Part shown: positions 15,170 to 23,753 of the stretch, in pieces
Position numbering within the stretch: the first letter of the stretch is position 1
Layout: each line of letters begins with the position of its first letter
From: an uncultured Hyphomicrobiales bacterium
GTDB lineage: Bacteria; Pseudomonadota; Alphaproteobacteria; Rhizobiales; Devosiaceae
DNA: 36,918 nucleotides
Direction: 5' to 3'
NCBI GenBank assembly: GCA_903828145.1
Contig: CAIKKY010000016.1
Coordinates: 1-36,918, forward strand
The notes under the pieces: model-generated
Database searches by the model: none
Told to the model about the DNA's origin: nothing
Seen by the model: only the letters and a program-made list of their open reading frames with translations
Made by a program: the position numbers and the translations under genes

Positions 15170-15729
15170 CGGAGGGCCCGGAGCGCGCCGACCAGCGCGC
15201 CCTGCGCCTGCGCGATCTCGCCGGAATTGTCGATGCGCGTCACCGCAATGCCGGTCGGCAGCGGGCGCACCGCCCGAAGAAGCCGGTCGCGGATTTCGGC
15301 CTCGGTTTCGCGGCCACGCGCGGCAAGCCTCGCGGCAATCACCTCGGGCCGCGCCTCAATGCTGATGATGTGCAGCGTCGGAAACCCGGGCTCGGCCGCG
15401 CCGATCGCATCGCGCGACCCGTTGACGACAACGATCCGACCCTGAGCGAGGGCGGTGCGTATGGCCGCCGGAATGCCATATTCCAGCCCATGCGCCTGCC
15501 AGGTCAGCGCGAAGGCGCCTTGCGCCTTCTGTGCCGCGAATTCAGGGGCCGTGAGGCTGTCGAAATCCTCGGTCTCGGGACTTGGTGGGCGGGTAATCGC
15601 CCGCCGGGGAAAGACAAATCCCGGATCATCGGCGAGCGCCTCGCGCGCGGCGCGGAGCAGCGTGTCTTTCCCGACACCCGAGGGCCCAACGACAAAGACC
15701 AGCCGTCCGTCGCTCACCGGTCGCGCCAT
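15145..15729 (-). CDS. phnN: ribose 1,5-bisphosphate phosphokinase PhnN
   Basis: This 194-residue guanylate-kinase-like enzyme phosphorylates ribose 1,5-bisphosphate to PRPP, the last step of C-P lyase carbon salvage. Walker A GPSGVGKDT spans residues 15-23. The RRAITRPPSPETEDFDSL segment and QAHGLEYGIP match the PhnN/GMP-kinase substrate region. The ATG at 15729 overlaps the phnM stop codon (TGATG); longer in-frame upstream starts lie inside phnM. It is the third gene of the DUF1045-phnM-phnN operon. Confidence 0.92.
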   Translation of the reverse strand: MARPVSDGRLVFVVGPSGVGKDTLLRAAREALADDPGFVFPRRAITRPPSPETEDFDSLTAPEFAAQKAQGAFALTWQAHGLEYGIPAAIRTALAQGRIVVVNGSRDAIGAAEPGFPTLHIISIEARPEVIAARLAARGRETEAEIRDRLLRAVRPLPTGIAVTRIDNSGEIAQAQGALVGALRALRQASAEAE

Positions 15730-16868
15730 CAGCTGACTCGCTGGCCGTCGCGCCACACCGAACGCACCACCGGCACGCCGTGTGGCGGTCGCCACACGCG
15801 CACGAGATCGGCACGCAATCCCGGGGCGAGCGCGCCGCGATCGGTGAGCCCGACCGCCTCCGCCGAGCGCCGTGTCACCATCCGAATCGCCCGCGGCAGG
15901 CTCGTGGCGCCATGGAGCTCTGGCAGCAGGAAGGCCGCCTGAATGAGCGAGAAGGGCACATAATCCGAGCTCAGCACATCGAGCGTGCCTGCCCGGGCGA
16001 GGTCGAGCGCCGACACATTTCCGTTATGCGATTTTCCGCGAACGAGATTGGGCGCGCCCATCAGCACCGCCATCCCCGCCTGGCGCGCCGCCCTTGCCGC
16101 CTCAAGGGTGGTGGGGAATTCGGCCAGCACCACGCCGTCGGCAATGGCTTCGGCGACATGGGCGGGCGTTGCATCGTCATGGCTCGCAAACGCGAGGCCG
16201 AGGGTCTGGCCGAGCGCAAGGATGTCGCGCTTGCTTTTGGCCGACCAGCGATCGGCATCCGCCTTCCGGTCCTGAATGAAGGCGGCCATCTCGTCATCCG
16301 AGAGCCGGAGCTTTTTCTGGTAGTAGGCGACATAGTGATCGAGCGTCGCATATTGCCGCGCGCCCGGTGTGTGGTCCATCAGCGAGGCCAGCCCCACCAG
16401 CGGATGGGCGGCATGCGCCTCGAAATGCTGCGCGGCATCAGGTGTCGGCAATTCACAGCGCAGGTGAATGCGGTGCTCGGCCCGCAGCCGGTTTTCCGCC
16501 TGTGCGGTCGCCACCGCCTCGACCATCAGCGACACGTCTTCCGTGATGTCGCCCACTTCCGGGTCCGAGCCGATGCGGATGGCGTCAAATACCGTGGTAA
16601 TGCCTGCACCTGCCACCTGCGCGTCATGGCTCTGGAGCGCGGCAATCGCATTCCAGGTGACGCCCGGCCGGGGCCGGTAATGGTTCTCGAAATGGTCGGT
16701 ATGGAGCTCGATGATTCCCGGGATCAGGAAATCCCCCTCAAGGTCCTCGCCGAGCCGGGTGCCGCCCGTATCAATCTCGGCGATCTGGCCGTGCCGGATC
16801 ACCAGCGTCCCCGTTACCACCTCGTCGGGCAGCACGAGGCGGGCATTGCTGAGAATGGTCTCGCTCAT
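15729..16868 (-). CDS. phnM: RPnTP diphosphatase PhnM (copy 1)
   Basis: This 379-residue amidohydrolase-fold enzyme removes pyrophosphate from alpha-D-ribose 1-methylphosphonate 5-triphosphate, giving the 5-phosphate substrate of PhnJ. Metal-site motifs seen are ELHTDHFENH (about 55-64), HLRCELP, SLMDHTPG, SHDDATPAH and LSSDYVP. Length is normal. It overlaps the DUF1045 stop by 4 bp and phnN by 1 bp. A second PhnM is encoded at 28.1 kb in the phnCDE operon, so the island has two diverged copies. Confidence 0.94.
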   Translation of the reverse strand: MSETILSNARLVLPDEVVTGTLVIRHGQIAEIDTGGTRLGEDLEGDFLIPGIIELHTDHFENHYRPRPGVTWNAIAALQSHDAQVAGAGITTVFDAIRIGSDPEVGDITEDVSLMVEAVATAQAENRLRAEHRIHLRCELPTPDAAQHFEAHAAHPLVGLASLMDHTPGARQYATLDHYVAYYQKKLRLSDDEMAAFIQDRKADADRWSAKSKRDILALGQTLGLAFASHDDATPAHVAEAIADGVVLAEFPTTLEAARAARQAGMAVLMGAPNLVRGKSHNGNVSALDLARAGTLDVLSSDYVPFSLIQAAFLLPELHGATSLPRAIRMVTRRSAEAVGLTDRGALAPGLRADLVRVWRPPHGVPVVRSVWRDGQRVS

Positions 16869-17545
16869 TTGGCGTCTCGCGGGAAAGGGAATTCGGGGCC
16901 GCGCACAAAAGCCGCGCCGGGCGCGTCTTCGGTAAAAATCACCAGCCGGTCGAGGACGGTCTCCCCGAGCCCGGCGAACCAGTTTTCCGCCGCCCTGCGG
17001 ATGCCCGGACGGATCTCGTCGGAAACCCGGTCAGTCAGCGTCATGTGGAACTGGAAGCGTTCGAGCACATGCGGATAGCCCCAGGTCTCGAGCAGCTCCG
17101 CCGCGCGAGGGTCCAGCGGCCCGCGCCGGGCCCGGTCTTCTGCGCTGAGGGGCGCGCGGAGGTCATCAAGTTCGGTCACCACCCGGGCGGCGAGATCAAC
17201 GAGACCGGGCCGTTCGCCTTCGGGCACCAGTGCGAGGAAGCCGTCGAGATCGGCCACCTGAAGCGGGCCGAGCGACACCGGCGCGAGCGTGCGGGCGAGC
17301 GCCGCCACGCGCGCCCCAAGTTCTGCCTCGGTCACGTCCGGCCCAAGAACCATCGGGGCCTTTAGCGTGGCGTGAAAGCCATAGCGGATCGCTGACGCCA
17401 TGAGCCCGGTCCGGCCTTCCGGCAGGCCCGGAATGTCGGCCGCCACGGCACCCGCCGCCGCATCGCGTCCGAGCCAGGCGCTCGCCCGTTGCCAGAGCGG
17501 TGCCGCCGCATCAGGGGCGAAATAGATGCCGTAACGGCGAGCCAT
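16865..17545 (-). CDS. DUF1045 2H-phosphoesterase-like phosphonate metabolism protein
   Basis: This 226-residue protein is of the DUF1045 type, known from C-P lyase operons. It carries two HxT motifs, H58-A-T60 in YGFHATLKAP and H167-M-T169 in FQFHMTLTD, the hallmark of the 2H phosphoesterase superfamily. Some of its members open cyclic phosphates, including ADP-ribose 1'',2''-cyclic phosphate. The same reading frame continues far upstream, but homology and the ATG at 17545 set the start. It heads the operon with phnM and phnN, which act on either side of the PhnP step. No phnP is present in the window, so opening of ribose 1,2-cyclic phosphate 5-phosphate is a reasonable hypothesis. Confidence 0.87.
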   Translation of the reverse strand: MARRYGIYFAPDAAAPLWQRASAWLGRDAAAGAVAADIPGLPEGRTGLMASAIRYGFHATLKAPMVLGPDVTEAELGARVAALARTLAPVSLGPLQVADLDGFLALVPEGERPGLVDLAARVVTELDDLRAPLSAEDRARRGPLDPRAAELLETWGYPHVLERFQFHMTLTDRVSDEIRPGIRRAAENWFAGLGETVLDRLVIFTEDAPGAAFVRGPEFPFPRDAK

Positions 17546-17600
17546 GCGAATCCTCGACCAGAACCGGTCCAAAATGTGCCGCGGGACATAAGCGGCCACT

Positions 17601-17618
17601 GTGACGCTCCAGTGACGG
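17601..17618 (-). promoter_or_regulatory. two-unit PhoB box upstream of the DUF1045-phnM-phnN operon
   Basis: On the minus strand CCGTCAC and GCGTCAC (6 and 5 of 7) are spaced by TGGA. It lies 55 bp before the DUF1045 start and only 13 bp from the oppositely directed array of the phn operon, so PhoB would activate both divergent units. Confidence 0.65.
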
Positions 17619-17631
17619 AGCCACCCGCAGA

Positions 17632-17671
17632 GCGTTACCAAACCGTCATGAAGCTGCAACAGCCGTGTCAC
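17632..17671 (+). promoter_or_regulatory. four-unit PhoB box upstream of the TIM-barrel/phnG-L operon
   Basis: Plus-strand units GCGTTAC, CCGTCAT, CTGCAAC and GTGTCAC follow a strict 11-bp period with 4-bp spacers (4, 6, 5 and 6 of 7). It ends 54 bp before the ATG at 17726. Confidence 0.78.
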
Positions 17672-17725
17672 CTCGACAGCGTACCCGGTCCTCCAATTGG
17701 CAGGACTCCGCGAAGGGCAGGCATC

Positions 17726-18658
17726 ATGGCTCCGGTACAAGGCAATGGCATCACCTCGGTGGGCTTTGAGGCAATTTCGCTGGATGGCGAACTGGAAAGC
17801 CTGAAGCGGGAGTTGACCCGCATCGCCGATATTGGCGCCGATGCCGCCGAGATCGGCATCACCTCGCTCGATCTCGTCTCGGGCGGGCGCATCATCCCCG
17901 AGCGCGCCGAACGCTTCGTCAAGCTGATGCGCCAGTTCCCGCTGCGCTACACCGTGCACGGCATGGTCGCCTCCAATTTCATGGATCCGGTGACCCAGCC
18001 GATGCAGCTCACCGTCGCGAAGGCGCTGGTGCAGCTGTGCGACATGATCGGGGCCAAAATCCTCGTGCAGCATTCGGGCTTTCTGGCCCCGAACCAGATC
18101 GAAGCCCGTGCCGGTGCAACGATGCGCGAGCGGGAAAGCCTTGCCGAACTGGCCGAATATGCGCGCCCGCATGGCGTCCGCATCGCGCTTGAAAATCTCT
18201 ATTCGACCGAGCCCGGCCAGTACCGCCTCACGCCCTCGGAAGTGGCCCGGCAGGTGCAGGCCGTGGACCACCCCAATCTCGTTGGTCTTCTGGATTTCAG
18301 CCATGCCTATATCGAAGCGACCTACCGGGGGCTCGACCTCCTCGCCGAATTGCGCGCCATGGCTCCCGTCACCGGGCACCTGCATGTGCATGACAGCTTC
18401 GGCCGCCCGCAGGGGAATTTCCGCGGCTATTACCCGCAGGAACTTACAGCCATGGGCCTCGGCGACCTGCACCTGCCGCTCGGGTGGGGCGACTTCCCCT
18501 GGGATGCGGTTTTCGCCGAACTGACGTTCCGGCCGGACACCGTGCTCATCATGGAGGTGGGCGAACGTTACGCAGCCGAACTCCCGAACTCCCTGAAGCG
18601 CGCCCGGGGTTTTGCCCCGGCCGCGCTACCCCGCCCGAAGCTGGCGGTGACCGCATGA
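17726..18658 (+). CDS. xylose isomerase-like TIM-barrel protein heading the phn operon
   Basis: This 310-residue protein belongs to the xylose isomerase-like / AP endonuclease 2 TIM-barrel superfamily. Metal-type residues are E156 in ALENLY, D190 and H193 in LLDFSHAY, the H220-V-H222-D223 motif and E277/E280 in IMEVGE. H78 and H116 sit at barrel strand ends. Members isomerise or epimerise sugars, or cleave phosphodiesters, so the reaction cannot be fixed. ATG 17726 follows GAAGGGCAGG and removes an unlikely 79-residue upstream extension. Its stop overlaps the phnG start (ATGA) and it follows a four-unit PhoB box, so it is made with C-P lyase. A role on a ribose-phosphate intermediate or on the phosphonate is inferred. 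Confidence 0.8.
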   Translation: MAPVQGNGITSVGFEAISLDGELESLKRELTRIADIGADAAEIGITSLDLVSGGRIIPERAERFVKLMRQFPLRYTVHGMVASNFMDPVTQPMQLTVAKALVQLCDMIGAKILVQHSGFLAPNQIEARAGATMRERESLAELAEYARPHGVRIALENLYSTEPGQYRLTPSEVARQVQAVDHPNLVGLLDFSHAYIEATYRGLDLLAELRAMAPVTGHLHVHDSFGRPQGNFRGYYPQELTAMGLGDLHLPLGWGDFPWDAVFAELTFRPDTVLIMEVGERYAAELPNSLKRARGFAPAALPRPKLAVTA

Positions 18659-19101
18659 GTGCCACCACGGCGATGACCCGGGCCGACGCCCTGCGACTTC
18701 TCGCGCTTGCCGAGCCGACGCGGCTGGACGCCGTGATGCAAAGTCTCGGCCCCGAACCCGCCCATGAGGTGTTGCGCCCGGCCGAAACCGGCCTTGTGAT
18801 GGTGCAGGGCCGTGTCGGGGGCGGCGGCGGAGCCTTCAACCTCGGCGAAGCGAGCGTGTCGCGCGCGAGTGTGCGGCTTAAAACCGGCGAAGAAGGCCAT
18901 GGCTATTGCCTCGGGCGGGACAGTGGCAAAGCCCGCCAGATCGCGCTCTGCGATGCCCTTTTCCAGCGCGATCCGGCAAGCGTGACCAGCACCGTTCTCG
19001 TACCGCTCGCCACCGAACTCGCTGCGGCGGATGCACGCCGCCGCGCTGAAACCGCCGCGACCCAGGTCGATTTCTTCACCCTCGTGCGCGGAGATGATTG
19101 A
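18655..19101 (+). CDS. phnG: C-P lyase core subunit PhnG
   Basis: This 148-residue PhnG subunit of the PhnGHIJ core complex includes the family segment RPAETGLVMVQGRVGGGG and the NLGE and GYCLGRDSGKARQIALCDA stretches (read as separate short motifs). In the known complex PhnG binds PhnI and is required with PhnI, PhnH and PhnL for attaching the phosphonate to the ribose C1 of ATP. The start overlaps the upstream stop by 4 bp and the stop overlaps the phnH ATG by 1 bp. Length equals the usual ~150 residues. Confidence 0.95.
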   Translation: MSATTAMTRADALRLLALAEPTRLDAVMQSLGPEPAHEVLRPAETGLVMVQGRVGGGGGAFNLGEASVSRASVRLKTGEEGHGYCLGRDSGKARQIALCDALFQRDPASVTSTVLVPLATELAAADARRRAETAATQVDFFTLVRGDD

Positions 19102-19688
19102 TGGCCGCCGCCCTTGCCCAAGGCTTTGCCGATCCGGTGCTGGATGCGCAGCAGGCTTTCCGTGCCGTGCTGATGGCGCTGGCGGAACCCGGCGCGCCGC
19201 GCGCCCTCCCGGGGCTTGCCCATGCGCCCCCGCCGCTTCCGCCCGTGCTGGCCGCGCTGGCGCTGACCCTGCTTGACCACGAAACCCCGGTCTGGCTGGA
19301 CAGGCCGCTTGCCGATAGCAACGCTATGAAGAGCTGGCTCGCCTTTCAGTGCGGCGCGCCGCTGAGCGATGATCCGGCCCGGGCCGCCTTCGCGCTCATC
19401 GCCGAACCGGCGGGCCTGCCGCCCCTCGCGCTCTTTGCGCAGGGGACAGATGCCTTCCCGGACCGGTCAACCACCATCCTGATCGCCGCCACCCCGACGC
19501 GCCAGTCCCTCACCCTGACCGGGCCGGGGATTGACGGGTCCCGCAAGGCTGACCTGCCGATCCGGCCCTCCCTCGTGGCGGAGTGGGCCGAGAACCGCGC
19601 CCTCTTTCCCCGCGGCGTCGATGTCGTGATCGCCGGGGCAGGCGAGATCATCGGGCTGCCGCGCACCACCAGACTCGCGAGGGGCTGA
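19101..19688 (+). CDS. phnH: C-P lyase core subunit PhnH
   Basis: This 195-residue PhnH has a family-typical opening (GFADPVLDAQQAFRAVL) followed by MALAEPG, and FPRGVDVVIAG near the C-terminus. PhnH has a PLP-transferase-like fold without PLP and joins PhnG and PhnI in the core complex. ATG 19101 overlaps the phnG stop (TGATG) and is preferred over a TTG one codon upstream. phnI begins 2 bp after its stop. Confidence 0.94.
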   Translation: MAAALAQGFADPVLDAQQAFRAVLMALAEPGAPRALPGLAHAPPPLPPVLAALALTLLDHETPVWLDRPLADSNAMKSWLAFQCGAPLSDDPARAAFALIAEPAGLPPLALFAQGTDAFPDRSTTILIAATPTRQSLTLTGPGIDGSRKADLPIRPSLVAEWAENRALFPRGVDVVIAGAGEIIGLPRTTRLARG

Positions 19689-19690
19689 GC

Positions 19691-20779
19691 ATGTATGTTG
19701 CCGTCAAGGGCGGGGAAGCCGCCATTGCCAATGCCCATCGGCTGCTGGCCGACCGTCGCCGCGGCGACCGGTCGTTGCCGGCCATCGGCATCGAGCAGAT
19801 CGTCAACCAGCTCGGTCTCGCCGTCGACCGCGTGATGGGCGAGGGCTCGCTGTATGACCGCGAGCTGGCGGCGCTCGCCATCACCCAGGCGCGCGGCGAC
19901 ATGATCGAGGCGATTTTCCTCGTCCGCGCCTATCGCACCACACTGCCGCGCTTCGGCATCAGCGTACCGATCGACACGGCGGCGATGGAGATCGAACGCC
20001 GCATTTCGGCGAGCTTCAAGGATCTGCCCGGCGGGCAGGTGCTTGGGCCGACCTTCGATTACACCCACCGGCTGATCGATCCGGCACTGGCCGAGGACCT
20101 GCCGGTTGACGCGCCGCTCACCCGCGAGGCACCGGAAACCGCGTCGCCCCGCGTCACCGATCTTCTCGCGGGTGAGGGCCTGATCGAACCCGATGGCGTG
20201 GTTTCGTCCGAGCCGCCGGGCGACCTGACCCGCGAGCCGCTCGAATTCCCGCTCTCGCGCGAATTGCGCCTGCAGGCGCTGGCGCGCGGCGACGAAGGCT
20301 TCCTCCTCGCGCTCGGCTATTCCACCCAGCGTGGCTATGCCCGCACCCATCCCTTTGCAGGCGAAATCCGCATCGGGGAGGTCGAGGTGCGGCTCTTCGT
20401 GCCCGAACTGGGTTTCGAGGTGGTGCTGGGCCGCGTCCGCGTCACCGAGTGCCAGATGGTCAACCAGTTCCATGGCAATGCCGAAACCCCGCCGCAATTC
20501 ACGCGCGGTTACGGGCTCGTTTTCGGGCAGGCGGAGCGCAAGGCCATGTCCATGGCGCTGTGCGACCGGGCACTGCGCGCCCGCGAGTTCGGCGAAGATA
20601 TCGTCGCCCCGGCGCAGGACGAGGAATTCGTCATTTCCCATTCCGACAATGTGCAGGCAACCGGCTTTGTCGAGCACCTGAAGCTGCCCCATTACGTGGA
20701 CTTTCAGGCCGAACTCGATCTCGTGCGCCGCCTTCGGGCCGAACATGCCAGTGAGCGCAAAAGGGAGGCCGCCGAATGA
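19691..20779 (+). CDS. phnI: C-P lyase nucleosidase subunit PhnI
   Basis: This 362-residue PhnI is the subunit that, with PhnG, PhnH and PhnL, replaces adenine of ATP with a phosphonate to give ribose 1-phosphonate 5-triphosphate. The N-terminus MYVAVKGGEAAIANAH is diagnostic of the family, as are QLGLAVDRVMGEGSLYD and the C-terminal VQATGFVEHLKLPHYVDFQ region. Length is typical. The last codons overlap the phnJ ATG by 4 bp. Confidence 0.96.
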   Translation: MYVAVKGGEAAIANAHRLLADRRRGDRSLPAIGIEQIVNQLGLAVDRVMGEGSLYDRELAALAITQARGDMIEAIFLVRAYRTTLPRFGISVPIDTAAMEIERRISASFKDLPGGQVLGPTFDYTHRLIDPALAEDLPVDAPLTREAPETASPRVTDLLAGEGLIEPDGVVSSEPPGDLTREPLEFPLSRELRLQALARGDEGFLLALGYSTQRGYARTHPFAGEIRIGEVEVRLFVPELGFEVVLGRVRVTECQMVNQFHGNAETPPQFTRGYGLVFGQAERKAMSMALCDRALRAREFGEDIVAPAQDEEFVISHSDNVQATGFVEHLKLPHYVDFQAELDLVRRLRAEHASERKREAAE

Positions 20780-21642
20780 GCGCCCGCGCCTATAACTTCG
20801 CCTATCTCGACGAGCAGACGAAGCGCATGATCCGCCGCGCGCTTTTGAAGGCCGTCGCCATTCCCGGCTATCAGGTGCCGTTCGCCAGCCGCGAAATGCC
20901 CATGCCCTATGGCTGGGGCACGGGCGGCGTGCAGGTGACGGCGGCAGTGATCGGGCCCGATGACGTGCTGAAAGTCATCGACCAGGGGGCCGACGACACG
21001 ACGAATGCCGTCTCGATCCGGGCGTTCTTTGCCAAGGTCGCCGAGGTGAAAACCACCACGCGCACGGCCGAAGCCACCCTGATCCAGACCCGCCACCGCA
21101 TCCCGGAACACCCGCTGACGTCGGGGCAGATCCTTGTCTATCAGGTGCCGATCCCCGAGCCGCTGCGCTTTCTCGAACCGCGCGAGACCGAGACCCGCAC
21201 CATGCATGCGCTCTCCGAATACGGGCTCATGCATGTGAAGCTCTATGAGGATATTGCCCGGCACGGCCATATCGCCACCACCTATGCCTATCCGGTGAAG
21301 GTCGAGGGCCGCTATCTGATGGACCCCTCGCCCATCCCCAAATTCGACAATCCCAAGATGCATCGCTCGCCCGCCTTGCAGCTCTTCGGCGCGGGGCGCG
21401 AAAAGCGCATTTATGCCATTCCGCCCTTCACCGAAGTGGTGAGCCTCGATTTCGACGACCATCCGTTCACGGTGCAGGAATTTGGCGCACCCTGTGCGCT
21501 TTGCGGGGCCGAGGGCGTCTACCTTGATGAAGTGGTGCTCGATGACAAGGGCGGCCACATGTTCGTCTGCTCCGACACCGATTTCTGCGAGGACCGTCGG
21601 GCCCAGGGGTTCGGTCCGCAAGTGACGGAGGCGGCCGAATGA
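20776..21642 (+). CDS. phnJ: C-P lyase radical SAM enzyme PhnJ
   Basis: This 288-residue radical SAM enzyme cleaves the C-P bond of ribose 1-phosphonate 5-phosphate, releasing the hydrocarbon and ribose 1,2-cyclic phosphate 5-phosphate. The iron-sulfur motif is complete: C240, C243, C265 and C271, that is Cx2Cx21Cx5C, as in E. coli PhnJ. The glycyl-radical position is G31 in AIPGYQVPF and the active-site histidine is H107 in TRHRIP. Nearly the whole chain matches E. coli PhnJ as I remember it, and the C-terminus is about seven residues longer. It should be fully functional. Its stop overlaps the phnK start (ATGA). Confidence 0.98.
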   Translation: MSARAYNFAYLDEQTKRMIRRALLKAVAIPGYQVPFASREMPMPYGWGTGGVQVTAAVIGPDDVLKVIDQGADDTTNAVSIRAFFAKVAEVKTTTRTAEATLIQTRHRIPEHPLTSGQILVYQVPIPEPLRFLEPRETETRTMHALSEYGLMHVKLYEDIARHGHIATTYAYPVKVEGRYLMDPSPIPKFDNPKMHRSPALQLFGAGREKRIYAIPPFTEVVSLDFDDHPFTVQEFGAPCALCGAEGVYLDEVVLDDKGGHMFVCSDTDFCEDRRAQGFGPQVTEAAE

Positions 21643-22415
21643 CTAGTGAACCGCTGCTCCGCGTCACCGGGCTTGAAAAAATGTATGGCACCCGCGTCGG
21701 CTGCCGCGATGTGAGCTTCGAGCTCTGGCCCGGCGAAGTGCTTGCCGTGGTCGGGGAATCCGGCTCGGGCAAGACGACGCTCCTTAACACGCTCTCGACC
21801 CGGCTTGCCGCCACCGCCGGGCGCGCCGAGTACCTGATGCGCGACGGCGTCTGGCGCAATCTCTTTGATCTCTCCGAAGCCGAGCGCCGCCTGCTGATGC
21901 GCACCGACTGGGGCTTTGTGCACCAGAACCCGGCCGATGGCCTGCGCATGACCGTGTCGGCCGGGGCCAATGTCGGCGAGCGGCTGATGGCCGTGGGCGA
22001 GCGCCATTATGGCCGCATCCGTTCGACCGCCGTGGACTGGCTCACCCGCGTCGAAATCGCCGCCGACCGGGTGGACGACGAACCGCGCCGCTTCTCGGGC
22101 GGCATGCGCCAGCGCCTCCAGATCGCGCGCAATCTCGTCACCCATCCGCGCCTCGTCTTCATGGACGAGCCGACCGGCGGGCTTGATGTTTCGGTGCAGG
22201 CGCGCCTGCTCGATCTCCTGCGCGGGCTTGTCAGCGATCTCGGCATTTCGGTGATCCTCGTGACCCACGATCTCGCCGTGGCGCGCCTCCTCTCGCACCG
22301 CATGATGGTGATGAAGGATGGCCTCGTCGTTGAAACCGGGCTCACAGACCGCGTGCTTGATGACCCGCGCGAGCCCTATACCCAGCTGCTCGTAAGCTCG
22401 ATCCTGATGGTGTGA
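21639..22415 (+). CDS. phnK: C-P lyase ABC-type ATPase PhnK
   Basis: This 258-residue ATPase binds the PhnGHIJ core rather than a membrane channel. Walker A GESGSGKTT (39-47), Q-loop FVHQNP, signature FSGGMRQRLQIAR and Walker B LVFMDEP are intact. The close match to dipeptide-type ATPases (for example DDPREPYTQLL near the end) is typical of PhnK. It sits between phnJ (4-bp overlap) and phnL (1-bp gap). Confidence 0.95.
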   Translation: MTSEPLLRVTGLEKMYGTRVGCRDVSFELWPGEVLAVVGESGSGKTTLLNTLSTRLAATAGRAEYLMRDGVWRNLFDLSEAERRLLMRTDWGFVHQNPADGLRMTVSAGANVGERLMAVGERHYGRIRSTAVDWLTRVEIAADRVDDEPRRFSGGMRQRLQIARNLVTHPRLVFMDEPTGGLDVSVQARLLDLLRGLVSDLGISVILVTHDLAVARLLSHRMMVMKDGLVVETGLTDRVLDDPREPYTQLLVSSILMV

Positions 22416-22416
22416 C

Positions 22417-23130
22417 ATGGCCGCGACCCTTCCGAGCCTCAGCCTTTCCGGCGTGTCGAAGAGCTTCACCATGCATTTGCAGGGCGGCATCGTGCTGCCC
22501 GTGGTGCGCAATGTCGGCTTCGAGGTACACCCGGGCGAATGCGCCGTGCTGAGCGGCCCTTCGGGCGTCGGCAAATCCTCGCTGCTCAAGATGGCGTATG
22601 GCAATTATGCCGTGGAAGCGGGCGCGATCCGCATCCGGCATCTGGGCGAGATGGTCGATATCGCCACCGCGAGCCCGCGCACCATTCTTGAGGTGCGCCG
22701 CGATAGCCTCGGCTATGTGACGCAGTTCCTCCGGGTCGTGCCGCGCGTCTCGGCGCTCGATGTGGTGGCGGAGCCGCTGGTTGCCCGCGGAACCGAGGTT
22801 GAAACTGCCCGCGCGCGGTCCCGCGATCTCCTCGCCCGGCTCAACCTGCCGGAACGGCTGTGGAGCCTGCCGCCCGCCACCTTTTCGGGCGGCGAACAGC
22901 AGCGCGTGAACATTGCACGCGGCTTCATCACCGACCATCCGGTGCTGCTGCTCGATGAGCCCACCGCCTCGCTCGATGCGCGCAACCGGCAGGTGGTGAT
23001 CGACATGATCGGGGAGAAAAAGGCCGCCGGGGTTGCCCTGCTCGGCATTTTCCACGACGAGGACGTGCGCGACCGTGTGGCTGACCGGCTCATCGACGTC
23101 GCCCTCTTTGCCCCGGAGAAAGCCGCATGA
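22417..23130 (+). CDS. phnL: C-P lyase ABC-type ATPase PhnL
   Basis: This 237-residue ATPase is required with PhnGHI for the nucleosidase reaction. It has Walker A GPSGVGKSSLL, signature FSGGEQQRVNIARGF and Walker B LLLDEPTASLD, and the PhnL-typical YVTQFLRVVPRVSAL segment. The H-loop reads FHDEDVRD. No membrane partner is encoded beside it, as expected for PhnL. Its stop overlaps the next start by 4 bp. Confidence 0.95.
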   Translation: MAATLPSLSLSGVSKSFTMHLQGGIVLPVVRNVGFEVHPGECAVLSGPSGVGKSSLLKMAYGNYAVEAGAIRIRHLGEMVDIATASPRTILEVRRDSLGYVTQFLRVVPRVSALDVVAEPLVARGTEVETARARSRDLLARLNLPERLWSLPPATFSGGEQQRVNIARGFITDHPVLLLDEPTASLDARNRQVVIDMIGEKKAAGVALLGIFHDEDVRDRVADRLIDVALFAPEKAA

Positions 23131-23741
23131 CCCGGCTTGGCGAGACCCCCTTCATCGACTCCACCGCCGAAGTGACCCACAGCACGCTGGGCCGTTTTGT
23201 TGAGGTCGGCCCGCGCTGTGTGGTGTCGCGCTCGACCCTCGGCGATTATTCCTATTGCTGCGAGGGCACCCAGATCGCCTATGCCGATATTGGCAAGTTC
23301 GCCAATATTGCGGCCCATGCCCGCATCTATGCGAGCCGCCACCCGATGGACCGCGCCTCGCTCCACCACTTCACCTACCGCTCCGCCTGGTATTTCGAGG
23401 GCGAGACCGACGACGAGGCTTTCTTCGAGTGGCGCGCCGAACAGCGCATCACCATCGGCCATGATACCTGGGTCGGCCATGGTTCCGTCATCATGCCGGG
23501 CGTGACCATCGGCACCGGGGCGGTGATTGGCTCCAATGCTGTGGTGACCAAGGACGTGCCGGATTTCGCCATTGCCGTCGGCGTCCCGGCGAAAGTGGTG
23601 AAATACCGCTTCCCCGAGCCGATCCGCGACCGGCTGCTGGCGCTTTGCTGGTGGGACTGGCCGCATGACCGGCTCCACGACGCGTTGGCCGATTTCCGCA
23701 GTCTTTCCATCGATGCTTTCCTCGAAAAGCACGGCGCCTGA
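23127..23741 (+). CDS. phosphonate-operon hexapeptide-repeat acetyltransferase
   Basis: This 204-residue left-handed beta-helix transferase is of the kind often found in C-P lyase operons of alphaproteobacteria. Isoleucine-patch hexapeptides are visible at residues of about 8-60 and in [30 protein letters not shown], with the chloramphenicol/DapH-type [10 protein letters not shown] loop. Related enzymes use acetyl-CoA. E. coli uses an unrelated acetyltransferase, PhnO, on aminoalkylphosphonates, so this protein may acetylate aminophosphonates before or after uptake. That function is inferred. It is the last gene of the operon, and a PhoB box for phnC follows 12 bp after its stop. Confidence 0.88.
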   Translation: MTRLGETPFIDSTAEVTHSTLGRFVEVGPRCVVSRSTLGDYSYCCEGTQIAYADIGKFANIAAHARIYASRHPMDRASLHHFTYRSAWYFEGETDDEAFFEWRAEQRITIGHDTWVGHGSVIMPGVTIGTGAVIGSNAVVTKDVPDFAIAVGVPAKVVKYRFPEPIRDRLLALCWWDWPHDRLHDALADFRSLSIDAFLEKHGA

Positions 23742-23753
23742 GGGGGATTTCCC

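Noticed and set aside
17546-18472. Upstream extension of the DUF1045 reading frame to give a 535-residue protein
   Set aside because: The extra part is antisense to the TIM-barrel gene and crosses two PhoB arrays. Homology begins at the ATG at 17545.
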